Source: Craspedostauros australis
Taxonomy: Eukaryota; Bacillariophyta; Bacillariophyceae; Mastogloiales; Achnanthaceae
Length of the DNA: 64,000 bases
Assembly: GCA_026770025.1 (NCBI GenBank)
Contig: JAMXDE010000014.1
Coordinates: 1,889,828-1,953,827 of the forward strand
Reading direction: 5' to 3'
The position numbers were made by a program, and so were the translations under genes. Shown one piece after another: positions 21,157 through 32,435 of this stretch; positions within the stretch are counted from its first letter, which is position 1, and every line of letters begins with the position of its first letter. A model generated the notes under the pieces. It was not told the origin of the DNA, did not search any database, and was given only the letters and a program-made list of their open reading frames with translations.

Positions 21157-21666
21157 AGTCATAGGGTAGTCGTAGAGAGTAGTGCAGAACACAGAAAAGG
21201 AGTTCATACCCCTTGCATTTGACATAAATGAGACCCGTTGACTCTGCGAAACGTTGGAGTTGAAAATAACGCTGAAGGCCCACCGTACGACTACACATTT
21301 GATGGTACATCAATGCTCCGGTCGCTATTGTGTGCTGCTGTGCGAATAAGACGATGTAGCATACTCTACACGCGAGTGTGAATACAGCACAGCAGAATAG
21401 CCTTGCTTCGCAACCGTAGTTTTGTACCATATTTGCTAGTTCTCGTCAACCGCGCTCCAATGTATTATAGTTGACACACCACATTCAGATCGAATGCTTT
21501 TGGTGCTACCCTTCCTGCAGACAAGAGTGGGCGCATTCGTCCCCAAGCGGTGACAACATACTACTACACGTAGTCTGTGGAACGAAAGAGAGAGAGAGAG
21601 TATGTAGGTTTGCAAGCTGACCTCATCGCTTGGACGGATGATCGAAGCAAGCGATGGGACAACACA
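21157..21666. other. Intergenic region before the duplicated block
   Basis: Holds the HDAC 3' UTR and a short AG microsatellite (about 21588-21601). No gene seen. The sequence becomes identical to the start of arm 2 from about 21667 on. Confidence 0.5.
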
Positions 21667-22041
21667 CAATGCATGATAGCCACAGGGTACTTGTTGGTGT
21701 TCGCCAACTCTGTCATTGATCTTCCTGAATGGTCCTACCAGTCGAAGAATCTCATCTCCGACGATGCCACAGAAGAGAAGTCTGCGTTGTTCTCAGAACG
21801 TGTTTGCTTCCTTTCTTCCTTGTTGTCTGCGCGCATTTTCGTGATGGGTGGCAACAGAAGGATCCAAACCAGAACCCGAGAGGGAGTGCGATCAACAGAA
21901 GGAGACCCCCATGCGACCAAGACAACACACAACTCCATACTCGAGCACATCAACAACAGACATCGAATTGCAACGCATACTACTATTCATCACGCAGTGT
22001 ATGGTACGTACTCATACGAATACAAGCCATTGAAGACACAC

Positions 22042-22141
22042 CATCGATATCTCTGCCTCATAGTAGATAGCTCAGACAACACATTTCCTCGACAGCCAAT
22101 CCAACGCCAAAAGACCACCAACCATCAACCATCCTCTCAAC
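22042..22141 (+). promoter_or_regulatory. Conserved 5' leader of ankyrin gene A with CCAAT
   Basis: The 100 bases before the ATG are conserved at all four ankyrin genes (also 30575-30674, 46995-47094, 52762-52863). A CCAAT pentamer lies at 22096-22100 in CGACAGCCAATCCAACG, 42 bases before the ATG. It may be a promoter element or 5' UTR sequence; conservation may also just reflect recent duplication. Confidence 0.4.
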
Positions 22142-23086
22142 ATGCCGAATGTTACGAACGAACAACTCGTTGATGCTGCCGTCGCAGGTGACATGTCGGT
22201 GTTGAAGGAATGGAAGAAGCAGAACAAGACGCAGAATGAAGGAGTTGACATCAACAAGGTTACAGGCAGGAGAGGTCGGACTGCCCTTCATTGGGCATGC
22301 CACAACGGCCACCTGGAGTGTGCCAAGTACCTCATTGAATCATGTGAGGCGGACATCAACTGCAAAAACAGCAATGGTTCCACTCCCCTTCTTTTTGCAT
22401 GCTGCAACGGCCACCTGGAGTGTGTCAAGTACCTCATCGAATCATGTGAGGCGGACATCAACTGCAAAAACAACATAGGTTCCACTCCCCTTCATCGGGC
22501 ATGCTTCAACGGCCACCTGGAGTGTGTGAAGTACCTCATCGAATCATGTGAGGCGAACATCAACTGCAAAGACAACTATGGTCTCACTCCCCTTCATTGG
22601 GCATGCATGTACGACCACCTGGAGTGTGTCAAGTACCTCATTGAATCATGTGAGGCGAACATCAACTGCCAAAACAACGATGGTCTCACTCCCCTTCATT
22701 GGGCATGCTACAACGGCCACCTGGAGTGCGTGGAGTACCTCACCAAATCAGGTGGAGCGAACATCAACTGCCGAAACAACAATGGTTGGACTCCCCTTCA
22801 TCACGCATGCCGCAACGGCAAGCTGGAGTGTATCGAGTCCCTCATTAGAGGACTTTCGCCTTCAGTTCACCCACAACTGCAACAACGCTTGCAACAAAAC
22901 GAGCAAGAGAATGAACAGCCACAAGAACAGTTGGGACAGCAGTTGAAGCCGAAGGAACAACAACAACAACAACAACAACAGTCGAGACACCAGTTGAAGC
23001 GGAAGAAGCAAGAGAATGAACACAACCACAGTGACCACAAGAGGACCAACATCAGCATTGGAGAAGACCGCCTCAGATCTTTCTAA
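22142..23086 (+). CDS. Ankyrin repeat protein A (truncated ANK-BTB fusion)
   Basis: 314 residues. A short N-terminal helix (MPNVTNEQLVDAAVAGDMSV) is followed by about seven ankyrin repeats of 34 residues, consensus NGHLECVKYLIESCEAN-INC--N-G-TPLHWAC. The unusual repeat length and the paired Cys (ESCEA, INC) are shared by all four copies. The C-terminal region is Gln-rich with a (CAA)n-encoded polyGln run and a basic stretch HQLKRKKQ like a nuclear signal, ending RLRSF at a TAA (23084-23086). The same frame continues past this stop into a BTB-like segment, so the gene is a truncated descendant of an ankyrin-BTB protein. As it stands it could still make an ankyrin-only adaptor. Partner unknown. 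Confidence 0.75.
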   Translation: MPNVTNEQLVDAAVAGDMSVLKEWKKQNKTQNEGVDINKVTGRRGRTALHWACHNGHLECAKYLIESCEADINCKNSNGSTPLLFACCNGHLECVKYLIESCEADINCKNNIGSTPLHRACFNGHLECVKYLIESCEANINCKDNYGLTPLHWACMYDHLECVKYLIESCEANINCQNNDGLTPLHWACYNGHLECVEYLTKSGGANINCRNNNGWTPLHHACRNGKLECIESLIRGLSPSVHPQLQQRLQQNEQENEQPQEQLGQQLKPKEQQQQQQQQSRHQLKRKKQENEHNHSDHKRTNISIGEDRLRSF

Positions 23087-23886
23087 ACTGGGAATAGGGA
23101 AGACACCATCTTTTTGTGCGGCCAGGGCGACCAACAACAACCAATCAAGGCAAACATCCAAGTCCTCGGGATCACTGCCCCATCCAATGAGACACTTATC
23201 GGCCCTGGAATCCAACATCAGTATGCAAATGATGGCACCAAAGACAGTGAGGCCCCATCCAAACAACCATCCCTCTTCCCAACCTTCAACCAAACCATGT
23301 CCGATACGTCCTCCAATGCATCTACAGAGGTGAGATATCCTTCAACAACATCACTCATGACTACGCTGGCGATGATGACGCAAACCAGCCCACTCCCACC
23401 TTCACTGGACAGGACGATCTGCAACAGCTGATCCTTGTGGCCAACGAGTTCGGCTTCTGGCGACTCAAGCTTGTTCTTGAAGCGGAGTTGGTCCGCAAGC
23501 ATCTCACAGAGGACACCATGATAGATGCATTGATATTCGCTGATCAGCACAACTGTATGGTGTTGAAGGATGCAGCAATGAGAATGGCACCTGAAAGTGA
23601 GAAGGATATGTTCACTCATCTAGATTTAAGCAAACTGATTCTACACCATCAACTGATGGGAGGTATTCGTGTCCTCCGCAATGGGGGAGCGGAGAGTGAT
23701 GGTACTGATGATGAGTACAGTCATATGTCCATGATGGACCTGTACAAGGTTGTTGATGAGGACAAGGGTACAGTAGAAGGGGATTCATACATGGATCGGG
23801 TGACATTGGTGGACTTCGTCCGCTCTATGACTACCAAATCATCCAAAATGATTGAGACGGACGGTGCTGCTGGAGAAGAGGAGTGA
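23087..23886 (+). pseudogene. BTB-like half of ankyrin-BTB copy A
   Basis: Directly after the ankyrin stop, the same frame reads DTIFLCGQGD and QVLGITAPSNETLI, the opening strand and helix of a BTB fold. A one-base loss near 23254 (relative to copies B and D) shifts the frame. The second half is open from about 23255 to 23886: IPLPNLQPNHVRYVLQCIY, LILVANEFGFWRLKLVLEAE, DALIFADQHNCMVLKDAA, the usual BTB-type helices (compare Y-G-E and ADKY-C--LK-A patterns), then an acidic tail ending GAAGEEE. This half is the best preserved of the four copies and may still be transcribed. BTB domains dimerise and link substrates to cullin-3 ligases. That this was part of one protein with the ankyrin repeats is inferred from frame continuity and from copy D. 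Confidence 0.7.
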
Positions 23887-26245
23887 AGCGCCACACCAGA
23901 CCATGCCATACCAGAAGTTTTCAAGAATTGGACGCACGACGGAATTGAGTTGATGGATAAAAATAGTCGTCAGAATAGTCATTAGGATAGAATCTGTGAA
24001 AGGAGCTGGAGCAACTTGAGATCCAATCATTGAATGGTGCGTCCGGCATGCCTTCACCGTCGCCTTTGGTGATGCGCACCGCATGCTGCTCTATGCAGTC
24101 CCGTATCGTTCGCAGCGCGGTCTGGTTGGGCCGCGAGATACGCACAATCTTCTGTGAATGAATTGCAGATGATCCCGGTTGGTGTAAGGCGCGTTGGTGT
24201 GCAACATCAGTGGCCAATGCGACATGAAGAAGATGGTTCAGCCACCGCTGTCATCGTCGTGGTCGTCATTGCCGATCATATGGTTTCCGCATTTGTTTGT
24301 TTCGTTGGTGTGGAAGGAGGTGCGTGAGAAACGACGGTGGACCCTGTTGGCGTCATGCATGGCTTGTTGGACTCGAATCCAACTTGACGAGGAGGAGCGT
24401 ATTGCGACAGTTAGCTTGTTGTTGTTGTTGGTGGTGGTGCTGCTGCAGTTTGTGCATGATGTCGCGCAAGGCACGCATGTATGCCAGCAGCTGCATGGTT
24501 TTCGATATGGCGGACCAAGATGACGAGCCATGGGAGAAGTTGCCGATGTCATTGCACACGATTTCAGTAATGGTGGATCCGGCGAGACAGTGCCTCTGTC
24601 TCATCGTTTGCGGTTTGTGGCGGAGATGCATCTCTTTGAGCATCGGTATGAACAGGCGTGGCTGGTTGTGGTGCGTGTTGTGGAAACTGAGGAACATCTC
24701 CGAACAACAGGCTCTGCAGGTCTCGGGAAAGTCGCTGCATCCGATCTCGCGGATGCACCCGTCCAACATAGGCTGAATCTCCGTTTCCGACACTGCATCG
24801 TACGTTTACGTGCGTGCGCGCGGCTGCTGATGACTTGAATCCAGACCGCACCACGAGCCATGACATGTCTTGCCGTTGCTGTTGGTTCTGTTGTTGGCGC
24901 TGCGATTTACCATGTCCCAAGCCCATCTTTACTCCGGAGCAGTTGGTGTGGTATCTTCCTTTCTGATGTTTCTGAGCGATGCGGCACGTTGGAGATCGCT
25001 GTTCGTCACCGCTTGCCATTCGTCATCTGTATCAGCGTCATCATCATCATCGTCTCTTGCAATGGTCGCCTTCGTTGATTCTGGTTGGCGTGCCATATTT
25101 TGCGCAGCTGCTTCCTGCTTGATTTCTTCATTGCTTCATTTCTTCATTGCGTGACAGCCAATGTCTCAGTGTTGGCTGATACCTCCATCAATGCAAACAT
25201 AGTCATGCCATTTCATCTCTCTCTCTCTTGTTGTGTTGATGTTGTTTGATGGATCATGTGCAAAATCGAAGATTCGTTGTTTTGGGTGGCGTCAAGAATT
25301 GTTGGCGCGTTTGGTGAGTACTCGTCTGTCTGCCATCCGTCGTTCATTCAACCAATGACGCACACAAACACTCACAGTTGAAGTTAGCCGTTTTCAAACG
25401 TAGTATTCGTGTTGGGTCCGACGGTGCCGCTCGCTCCGTGGCGCAGTGGTCAGTGATGGGCGGAATCGATGTCTTTGCCACTTGTATGATTTTTGTTTTG
25501 TTTTTGTTTTTGACGTGACGAAGACAGACGAAATGGTTGATACGCTCCCCTCAGTGCTTGTGACCGGTTTTCACCGTTTGATGTCCAAGCTGTACTGATG
25601 GAGGTTGTGGCTATGGTTGTTTGTTTTGTGCTCTGATGTGGTTGTTGATTGAGTTTTAGTATTAAGTTGTAAGCTTTGTGTTTTTATGAGATGAAGAATG
25701 TTTGCATCTTCATCACATTCGAGTTTTGCTGGTTTTACTCGATGTACCGCACAAGAATGCACTCAATGTCTCTTCTTGTTCACCAAGCTCAGAGCTGCTC
25801 AGACAACAAAATGACCATGACCACTTCTATGCAATGTTTGCATGAGTGGGGCTGGAATGTTGGCAAGCAATGCAGGAGCACAGGTTAGTAAGTTGCTGAA
25901 GCAAGATCAGACTTCACTGAAAGTAGGATCTCTTTCCTTGGGAACCATGACCACGATGTCAATGGGCTCAGGTGTTGTTCGTGTGTTCTTCATTCTGGTC
26001 ATATGCATAAGTGGGCTGTATCATCAGAGAGTTGCATACACCTGTTCCTTGTGCATGAGAGACCTTGCTGTGACCAAGGTTTCTCATCAAAGGAGACTCA
26101 GAATCAAAGGCCACATATGCACACAGATTTTCGCCGAGATGATGATGACGTCACGAAAAATCCGACAAGTAACGGACAAACGTTGGTCGAGTCCGTTTTG
26201 AGTGCAAATTTGGCACGGTACTAACTTAGTGTTCTAACTCTCACA
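23887..26245. other. Arm 1-specific stretch, largely without recognisable genes
   Basis: 2.4 kb after the BTB half that has no counterpart in arm 2, where BTB sequence jumps directly to the SR gene. On the minus strand a 146-residue frame at 24353-24793 (see separate entry) and nearby frames (KIVRISRPNQTALRTIRDC at about 24090-24150) look faintly protein-like. The segment 25160-26245 is T-rich in places and shows nothing. Confidence 0.5.
24353..24793 (-). CDS. Unrecognised open frame with poly-Gln/His tract
   Basis: 146 residues, MSETEIQPMLDGCIREIGCSD at the start, then PETCRACCSEMFLSFHNTHH, MLKEMHLRHKPQTMRQRHC and a Gln/His run (KLQQHHHQQQQQ). Composition is more protein-like than the other frames here, but there is no family I recognise and the neighbouring sequence changes frame. 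It may be a fragment of a decayed mobile element or gene. Confidence 0.22.
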   Translation of the reverse strand: MSETEIQPMLDGCIREIGCSDFPETCRACCSEMFLSFHNTHHNQPRLFIPMLKEMHLRHKPQTMRQRHCLAGSTITEIVCNDIGNFSHGSSSWSAISKTMQLLAYMRALRDIMHKLQQHHHQQQQQANCRNTLLLVKLDSSPTSHA

Positions 26246-26258
26246 ACCAACATCACCA

Positions 26259-29200
26259 ATGTGTTGTCTTCATTCGACGCAACTCTGTTCGGAGATGATG
26301 GCGATGGTGATGGCAACCCCTCCAACAGTGCCGTATCCCTTCACAATTGGTACCACCACCAACAACACAAACAATCAGACAATCAGACAAGATGATGAGG
26401 CATCGACATCCAAGAGGAACTGTGGGAAGGCTCGCCAGTTGCTCCGTACCCTTGACCCACCCGTCGTACGACTACGAGTATTACTATGGAACCTTCCATG
26501 GGTACGATCTACTCTGGGAGTTGTCACAACAAAGCGTCCAGCCTGATACTCTGTTCGAACCTTCGTACAGCCCGTGCGGTCATGACCATCGAAGTTGGTG
26601 GAAGAGGACGGTGTCAGACTGATAGCGGAGAAGCACACAGAGACCAAGCAACCGCAACAGGCCGACACGAAATCGAAGGCGAGCGAGCCCACAAGCGTCG
26701 CCAAAGAGGCCAAAGCAGCTGTACATTCAGGTGGTCGTGCGAGTGTCAGCACAGATACACCAAGCAGTGCCAATAGAAGTGCAGCCAAAGATACGAAAGC
26801 TTCGGCTGTGAAACGATCACGTGCGAAGAGTCTGGACATGCTCAACATGCAAGATCACGAGACATCATTCAGCTCCCTTGATCCCAGCAAGTTCATCAAC
26901 AACGAATCGATACTGGTGCCAAACATCCCAGGTGGACTCAGCTTCGCCACAGCCCCAGCACTTGGCGCAACCCGTGAACGAAGCAGCCAAGACAAGACGT
27001 AGCTTGCCCAGAGTCGGAGACGCAGGCCGACGACACAAACGAATTCCAACGGAACGACCAGCAGTGCCAAATCGAGGAGCAAGAGTTTAGAATTCTCGAA
27101 GGACGGACACAACATGCCAGTCACACCAGACACATCAGACATACCAGGCGCGATGAGCGCAGCCAGCACCCCGGCTCTACCTCGAGTTGCGACAACGGAG
27201 ACGTCACGCAGCAAGAGCCTGGAGCCACTGTCCAATCTGCCAAGTCTCTACGACGACGACAGCGTCGACGTTGCGACAAGTGCTGCCGTAACGAACGGTG
27301 GGAGATGCTCTGTGGCCCCTGTCACGCCTGGAGGTCGGAGCGCGGCATCTACACCAGCCCCCTTCAGCCACACACATGAAAAGAGACAACAGTCTTTGTC
27401 GCCGAACAAGCGCAGGTCGACGTTGGCAAGCATCCTCAAGGCCAAACGATCGTCATTACGCGAAGTGTCGTCAACCAATCCTGGCAAATCGAAGCAACGA
27501 CCATCTCTCGAATCCCGATCATCGCAATTGGCCGATCTTGCCTTGACTGAAGCCTCCGCAAAGGCGCCATCATCGCCACCGTCATCATCATCACAGTCCA
27601 AATCCAAACTCAATCTTCAACAGTTCGAACGCAACCACGGAGGTGTCTCGACCGCACCCCAAGCCCCATCCAGTCCTGGAGCCTTGAGTTTGGGAATTGA
27701 ATTGAAATCGAGCAAGAAGGAACAGGTGACTCCTTCTCACAACAGATCCGCACGCAGTTCGTTGCGCCCAAGTGAAGACTCAAAGCAACGACGTTCACGC
27801 GAATGAAGCACGGGTGCTCTGTGCGAGGCGATCAAGGAAACGTTCTCCAAAGTGCTTGGCAATGGGCCCGACATCACCACTCCAGCAAAACAGCAGGTGT
27901 GTCATCACCATTGATATTACCATCGATATCACCATCGATATCACCGTCGCCACGACATCGGCGGAGAAGCGCACAACACACCAGCGGTAAGCCGCACTCA
28001 ACATTGTCAAGATCAAAGAGTCTGGAGCATTCACCATCACTGCGTCATCGTCGTGACGGAGAAATTCATACTTTCTCCTCTGGAAGAAGCCGCTGCTCGC
28101 CATCGGCGCGGAGTCGTCGAGGCCCGTCCGATCGCGGCCATAGAAGAACTACGCAAGTATCGATGGACTCATCGCCATCATCACGACGCCAACGAACATG
28201 TGGCAGTTCGGATGATGCGAACGCAGCCTCGCGTTCACGCCAATCCAACTCAAATGCGCACTCCACTGGTACTGGTTTGCACCAACGCAAGGGCTCACCT
28301 TCCCGAACGCATGCCCGGGGAAGTTCGCAAAGACCAAATCAACGTGGCCATAGCCAATCGACACCATGTGGCGAAGATCAGCGAAGGAAGTCCTCTGATG
28401 AACGATCACCATCGGCGCGACAACGAAGTAGGTCAAGAGGATATCGAAATTAGAGCGTCGAACGGCACAGCAATGAGAGAGATGAGAATGGACGGCATTG
28501 CAAACAACAACATGGCCAACAACAGCATGGCAACAAACGTTCGTCATCACGCGGGGCCCTTCAATCAAATCGTTGTGGACGAAGCAGATCATCGACTCGC
28601 GATGCTGTCTACCATGAGAAGCTGTCCGGCACAAAGCCACTGCAACTCATATCAAAGAAAGCAGTCAGGAACAAGATCGCGTCTCAGTGCCGCCATCCCT
28701 TGATGAATGGTACCAAAACTCCCACCCTGTGATGCATCACGACATGATGGTATGGAATGAGATGTGTGGGCCGCTCCGTACTCGTATCATACTCATAGAG
28801 GTATGGTAGATCCACATCCCTGTATGTAATACACCTACGAATAGACTGTACGTCTCTACGTATGTTTGGAACAGTACCGCATGCACTATATCTGCTTGTG
28901 CAATAGAACACTGTGATGAAGTCACCGGATGTTTCAAGAGATTGAAGGGCTGGATACTGCTCCCGCGCTGCCTCTGCCTTGTCTGCAACTTGTCTGGTCC
29001 GCTCTCTGCGGTATAGTACATACCCACACAGGGATGTTGCCGATGTCATTCACCAGCAGATTGGACGTCCGTGGTTCCATCCACGCTCCGCCATGAGCAT
29101 CGTTGTTGGTTCGTTGCGCAGACAAAGGACGCATGGCAGCAACATTATCACAAGCCGTGCGGTCGCCACCATGCCACCGGATTCGCACACAGAGCAATCT

Positions 29201-29533
29201 ACTCCAAGTTACACTACCAAGCAGATGCAAAGCAACAGTGCCGATGCCAGTCGATCCAAGCTTCTGGAAGAGACGATCTACGAAGAACACATGGCGAACA
29301 AGGCAGAGAGAAATGGTGAGAAGCCGCGAGGAGCATGGTTGCTGCACGGTTCCATCGACCGTCCCGCATCACGCTATTGTCCTCATCTCGCCAGGAGTTG
29401 CGCTCTCGTCATTGTGCCAGAACTGCAGTCGAGACCCTCGCCAAGTCCCAGGAGGAGTGATCACTCGCCGTTGGAGCAACAATTGGGTCACCATCCATTC
29501 CAATCTTCGGAGCAATCAATGCCAGCGTGGTGA
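26259..29533 (+). pseudogene. Ser/Arg-rich gene with SRSKSLE repeats, copy 1 (broken)
   Basis: Protein-like sequence in several joined frames, matching 48350-51716. It opens with YDYEYYYGTFHGYDLLWELS, then a Ser/Lys-rich region with a recurring motif: AKSLDML, SRSKSLEF, SRSKSLEPLSNLPSLYDDD, SRSKSLEHSPSLRHRRD, and later SRSKLLEETIYEEHMANK. Next comes an RS-dipeptide region (RSRRGPSDRGHRR, ARQRSRSRGYRN) like SR-type splicing or nuclear speckle proteins, and PRGAWLLHGSIDRP near the end. Breaks: TAG at about 27000 where copy 2 reads AAG, TGA at 27804-27806 and TAG at 28451-28453, both shared with copy 2. The shared stops may be introns not resolved here or old lesions. RS content suggests a nuclear protein; no catalytic domain seen. 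Confidence 0.5.
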
Positions 29534-29796
29534 AACACAAGAATCGACGAGCTAGCGCAGTCCAAACATCCAGCCAGCTTGGCGAGCAAAAGAAGAAACC
29601 AATCAGCCAACCAACCAACAAGCAACCCCATGCAGAGTGCGGGTGCCGTATTGCGGATCACGGTTGACACAGAGTTTCCATACAGCACAAGAAGCACACG
29701 GTCAGCGATCCATGGCCCATGCGCACCGTATACCCACAGGTCCTCCTTTGTGATGCTCCCAACTTCGTTCGTGAGGTGGATGTTCTTGTCGATCAC
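29488..29796 (-). CDS. Conserved minus-strand open frame of unknown function, copy 1
   Basis: Overlaps the end of the SR gene on the other strand. The frame reads NIHLTNEVGSITKEDLWVYG, AHGPWIADRVLLVLYGNSVS, STVIRNTAPALCM. The matching place in arm 2 (51649-51918) keeps the same frame open with NEVGSTTKEDMWVYCAHGPW, which is some evidence for coding. It begins at GTG, not ATG, so it would be an internal exon or remnant. No family recognised. Confidence 0.25.
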   Translation of the reverse strand: MIDKNIHLTNEVGSITKEDLWVYGAHGPWIADRVLLVLYGNSVSTVIRNTAPALCMGLLVGWLADWFLLLLAKLAGCLDCASSSILVFHHAGIDCSEDWNGW

Positions 29797-30574
29797 CTCG
29801 GTTGAGCATCGATGCTCTGGGAGTCACGAGCCAAGATGGCAGTGCTTCTGTCTGTGGATAGAACGCGCATGGTATTGTATGTTGGTGGTATGTGCGACAG
29901 GAACAGTGGAGGCGGCACAGTATCGCTCTGCCTGATGCTCGCTGGACGTGTCAACTCATCCCAATATGCAATGTGGTGTTGGTTTGATGTTGAGGACTCT
30001 TGTTGCCTGTGCGGATGGTGATGGTTGCAATGCGGTGGGATGGCAACCAGTTGAATCCAAATGGGATGGGTCGCGACCACCAAAGGCAACCAACAAACGC
30101 AGTCACATCAGTGGCTTCATCGTTGTTCGAGGCATTGGCTCACACCTCAAGTTGGTGCTTGCGATGGCAGGCGGACGGGGGTCAGCGGTGTTGCAGATGC
30201 CACGATGACGCAAGCAAGCGTGGGCCATGGTGCACATGGTGATGGCGACGGTGGTGGCGACAGCTCCCGCTGTCTCTTTCTCTCTTTCTGTATCTCAGCC
30301 TTCAAAGACTTTCACATTGTTTGCTTCGGATTGGTGTTGCGTTGATTGTGGCCAAACGAGAACTCTGTTGTGGTGCTTCTTTCTTGTTGTTGGTCGCACG
30401 CATTTTCGTGATGGATGGGAACAGAAAGATCCAATCCGCGCGAACCAGACGCGTTTGATCAAGAGAAGGAGACAAACACAGGCAAACACACACACCAACC
30501 AACCCCATAATCGAGCACATCAACAACAGATATCGAGTTGCCACTCAGAACAATTCAAGCTATTGAAAACACAC

Positions 30575-30674
30575 CATCGATATCTCTGCCTCATAGTAGA
30601 TAGCTCAGACCACGCACTTCCTCGACAGCCAATCCAACGCCAAAAGACCACCAACCATCAACCATCCTCTCAAC
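30575..30674 (+). promoter_or_regulatory. Conserved 5' leader of ankyrin gene B with CCAAT
   Basis: Same 100-base leader as at gene A, differing at a few positions; CCAAT again about 42 bases before the ATG. Confidence 0.4.
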
Positions 30675-32435
30675 ATGCCGAATGTTACGAACCAACAACT
30701 CCTTGATGCTGCCAAGACAGGTGACTTGTCGGTGTTGAAGGAATGGAAGAAGCAGAGCACGACACAGAATGAAGGAGTTGATGTCAACATGGTTACAGGC
30801 AGGAGAGGTCGGACTCCCCTTCATTTGGCATGTCACAACGGCCACCTGGAGTGCGTGGAGTACCTCATTGAATCATGTGAGGCGAACATCAACTGCAAAA
30901 ACAACGATGGTATCACTCCCCTTCATGTGGCATGCTTGTGTGGCAACCTGGAGTGCGTCAAGTACCTCATCGAATCATGTGAGGCGAACATCAACTGCAA
31001 AACCAACGATGGTTCCACTCCGCTTCATGTGGCATGCATGTACGACCACCTGGAGTGTGTGAAGTACCTCATCGAATCATGTGAGGCGAACATCAACTGC
31101 AAAGACAACAATGATCTCACTCCCCTTCATGTAGCATGCCACAACGGCCACCTGGAGTGCGTGGAGTACCTCATTGAATCATGTGAGGCGAACATCAATT
31201 GCCAAAACAACAATGGTTGGACTCCCCTTCATCACGCATGCCGCAACGGCCACCTGGAGTGTGTGAAGTACCTCATCGAATCATGTGAGGCGGACATCAA
31301 CTGCAAAGACAACGATGGTGACACTCCCCTTCACCAGGCATGCTGCAACGGCCACCTGGAGTGCGTCAAGTACCTCATCGAATCATGTGAGGCGGACATC
31401 AACTGCAAAGACAACAATGATCTCACTCCCCTTCATGTAGCATGCCACAACGGCCACCTGGAGTGCGTGGAGTACCTCATTGAATCATGTGAGGCGAACA
31501 TCAACTGCCAAAACAACAATGGTTGGACTCCCCTTCATCACGCATGCCGCAACGGCCACCTGGAGTGTGTGAAGTACCTCATCGAATCATGTGAGGCGGA
31601 CATCAACTGCAAAACCAACGATGGTGACACTCCCCTTCACCAGGCATGCTGCAACGGCCACCTGGAGTGCGTCAAGTACCTCATCGAATCATGTGAGGCG
31701 GACATCAACTGCAAAGACAACAATGATCTCACTCCCCTTCATGTAGCATGCCACAACGGCCACCTGGAGTGCGTGGAGTACCTCATTGAATCATGTGAGG
31801 CGAACATCAACTGCCAAAACAACAATGGTTGGACTCCCCTTCATCACGCATGCCGCAACGGCCACCTGGAGTGTGTGAAGTACCTCATCGAATCATGTGA
31901 GGCGGACATCAACTGCAAAGACAACAATGGTGACACTGCCCTTCATTGGGCATGCTGCAACGGCCACCTGGAGTGTGTCAAGTACCTCATTGAATCATGT
32001 GAGGCGAACATCAACTGCCAAAACAACAATGGTTGGACTCCCCTTCATCACGCATGCCGCAACGGCCACCTGGAGTGCGTGGAGTACCTCACCAAATCAG
32101 GTGGAGCGAACATCAACTGCCAAAACAACAATGGTGACACTCCCCTTCATTGGGCATGCCACAACGGCAAGCTGGAGTGTATCGAGTCCCTCATTAGAGG
32201 ACTTTCGCCTTCAGTTCACCCACAACTGCAACAACGCTTGCAACAAAACGAGCAAGAGAATGAACAACCACAAGAACAGTTGGGACAGCAGTTGAAGCCG
32301 AAGGAACAACAACAACAACAACAACAACAGTCGAGACACCAGTTGAAGCGGAAGAAGCAAGAGAATGAACACAACCACAGTGACCACAAGAGGACCAAAA
32401 TCAACATTGACGAAGACCGCCTCAGATCTTTCTAA
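30675..32435 (+). CDS. Ankyrin repeat protein B, 586 residues with higher-order repeats
   Basis: Same architecture as protein A: N-terminal MPNVTNQQLLDAAKTGDLSV, then about fourteen 34-residue ankyrin repeats, a Gln-rich region with polyGln, the basic HQLKRKKQ stretch and the end RLRSF at TAA (32433-32435). Three near-identical 306-base blocks (three repeats each, starting at about 31113, 31419 and 31725) form a higher-order array, so the gene grew by recent unequal exchange or slippage. Only the residues after INC (KDNND, QNNNG, KTNDG) and around the TPLH turn vary between repeats; these beta-hairpin positions usually contact partners. The frame is intact over 1.76 kb despite repeat expansion, which argues for selection on the ankyrin part. 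The downstream BTB half is pseudogenic. Confidence 0.8.
   Translation: MPNVTNQQLLDAAKTGDLSVLKEWKKQSTTQNEGVDVNMVTGRRGRTPLHLACHNGHLECVEYLIESCEANINCKNNDGITPLHVACLCGNLECVKYLIESCEANINCKTNDGSTPLHVACMYDHLECVKYLIESCEANINCKDNNDLTPLHVACHNGHLECVEYLIESCEANINCQNNNGWTPLHHACRNGHLECVKYLIESCEADINCKDNDGDTPLHQACCNGHLECVKYLIESCEADINCKDNNDLTPLHVACHNGHLECVEYLIESCEANINCQNNNGWTPLHHACRNGHLECVKYLIESCEADINCKTNDGDTPLHQACCNGHLECVKYLIESCEADINCKDNNDLTPLHVACHNGHLECVEYLIESCEANINCQNNNGWTPLHHACRNGHLECVKYLIESCEADINCKDNNGDTALHWACCNGHLECVKYLIESCEANINCQNNNGWTPLHHACRNGHLECVEYLTKSGGANINCQNNNGDTPLHWACHNGKLECIESLIRGLSPSVHPQLQQRLQQNEQENEQPQEQLGQQLKPKEQQQQQQQQSRHQLKRKKQENEHNHSDHKRTKINIDEDRLRSF
31113..32030 (+). repeat. 306-bp higher-order ankyrin repeat array (3 copies)
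   Basis: The string GATCTCACTCCCCTTCATGT recurs at 31113, 31419 and 31725, spacing 306 bases each time, and the intervening three 102-base ankyrin units are almost identical between blocks. Each block encodes the order D-L-TPLHVAC, GWTPLHHAC, GDTPLHQAC. Confidence 0.85.

Noticed and set aside
22862-23293. Minus-strand frame rich in Leu (also at 32211-33005 and 53385-54122)
   Set aside because: Antisense of the polyGln-encoding CAA repeat and BTB half; Leu-rich only because CAA reads TTG on the other strand.
25420-25480. Possible tRNA-like stretch (CTCCGTGGCGCAGTGGTCAG)
   Set aside because: TGGCGCAGTGG resembles an A box, but no matching B box or cloverleaf could be traced.
30800-32200. Regular 102-bp repeats resembling a repeat array such as CRISPR
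   Set aside because: Repeats are coding ankyrin units without spacers of unique sequence, in a eukaryotic gene.
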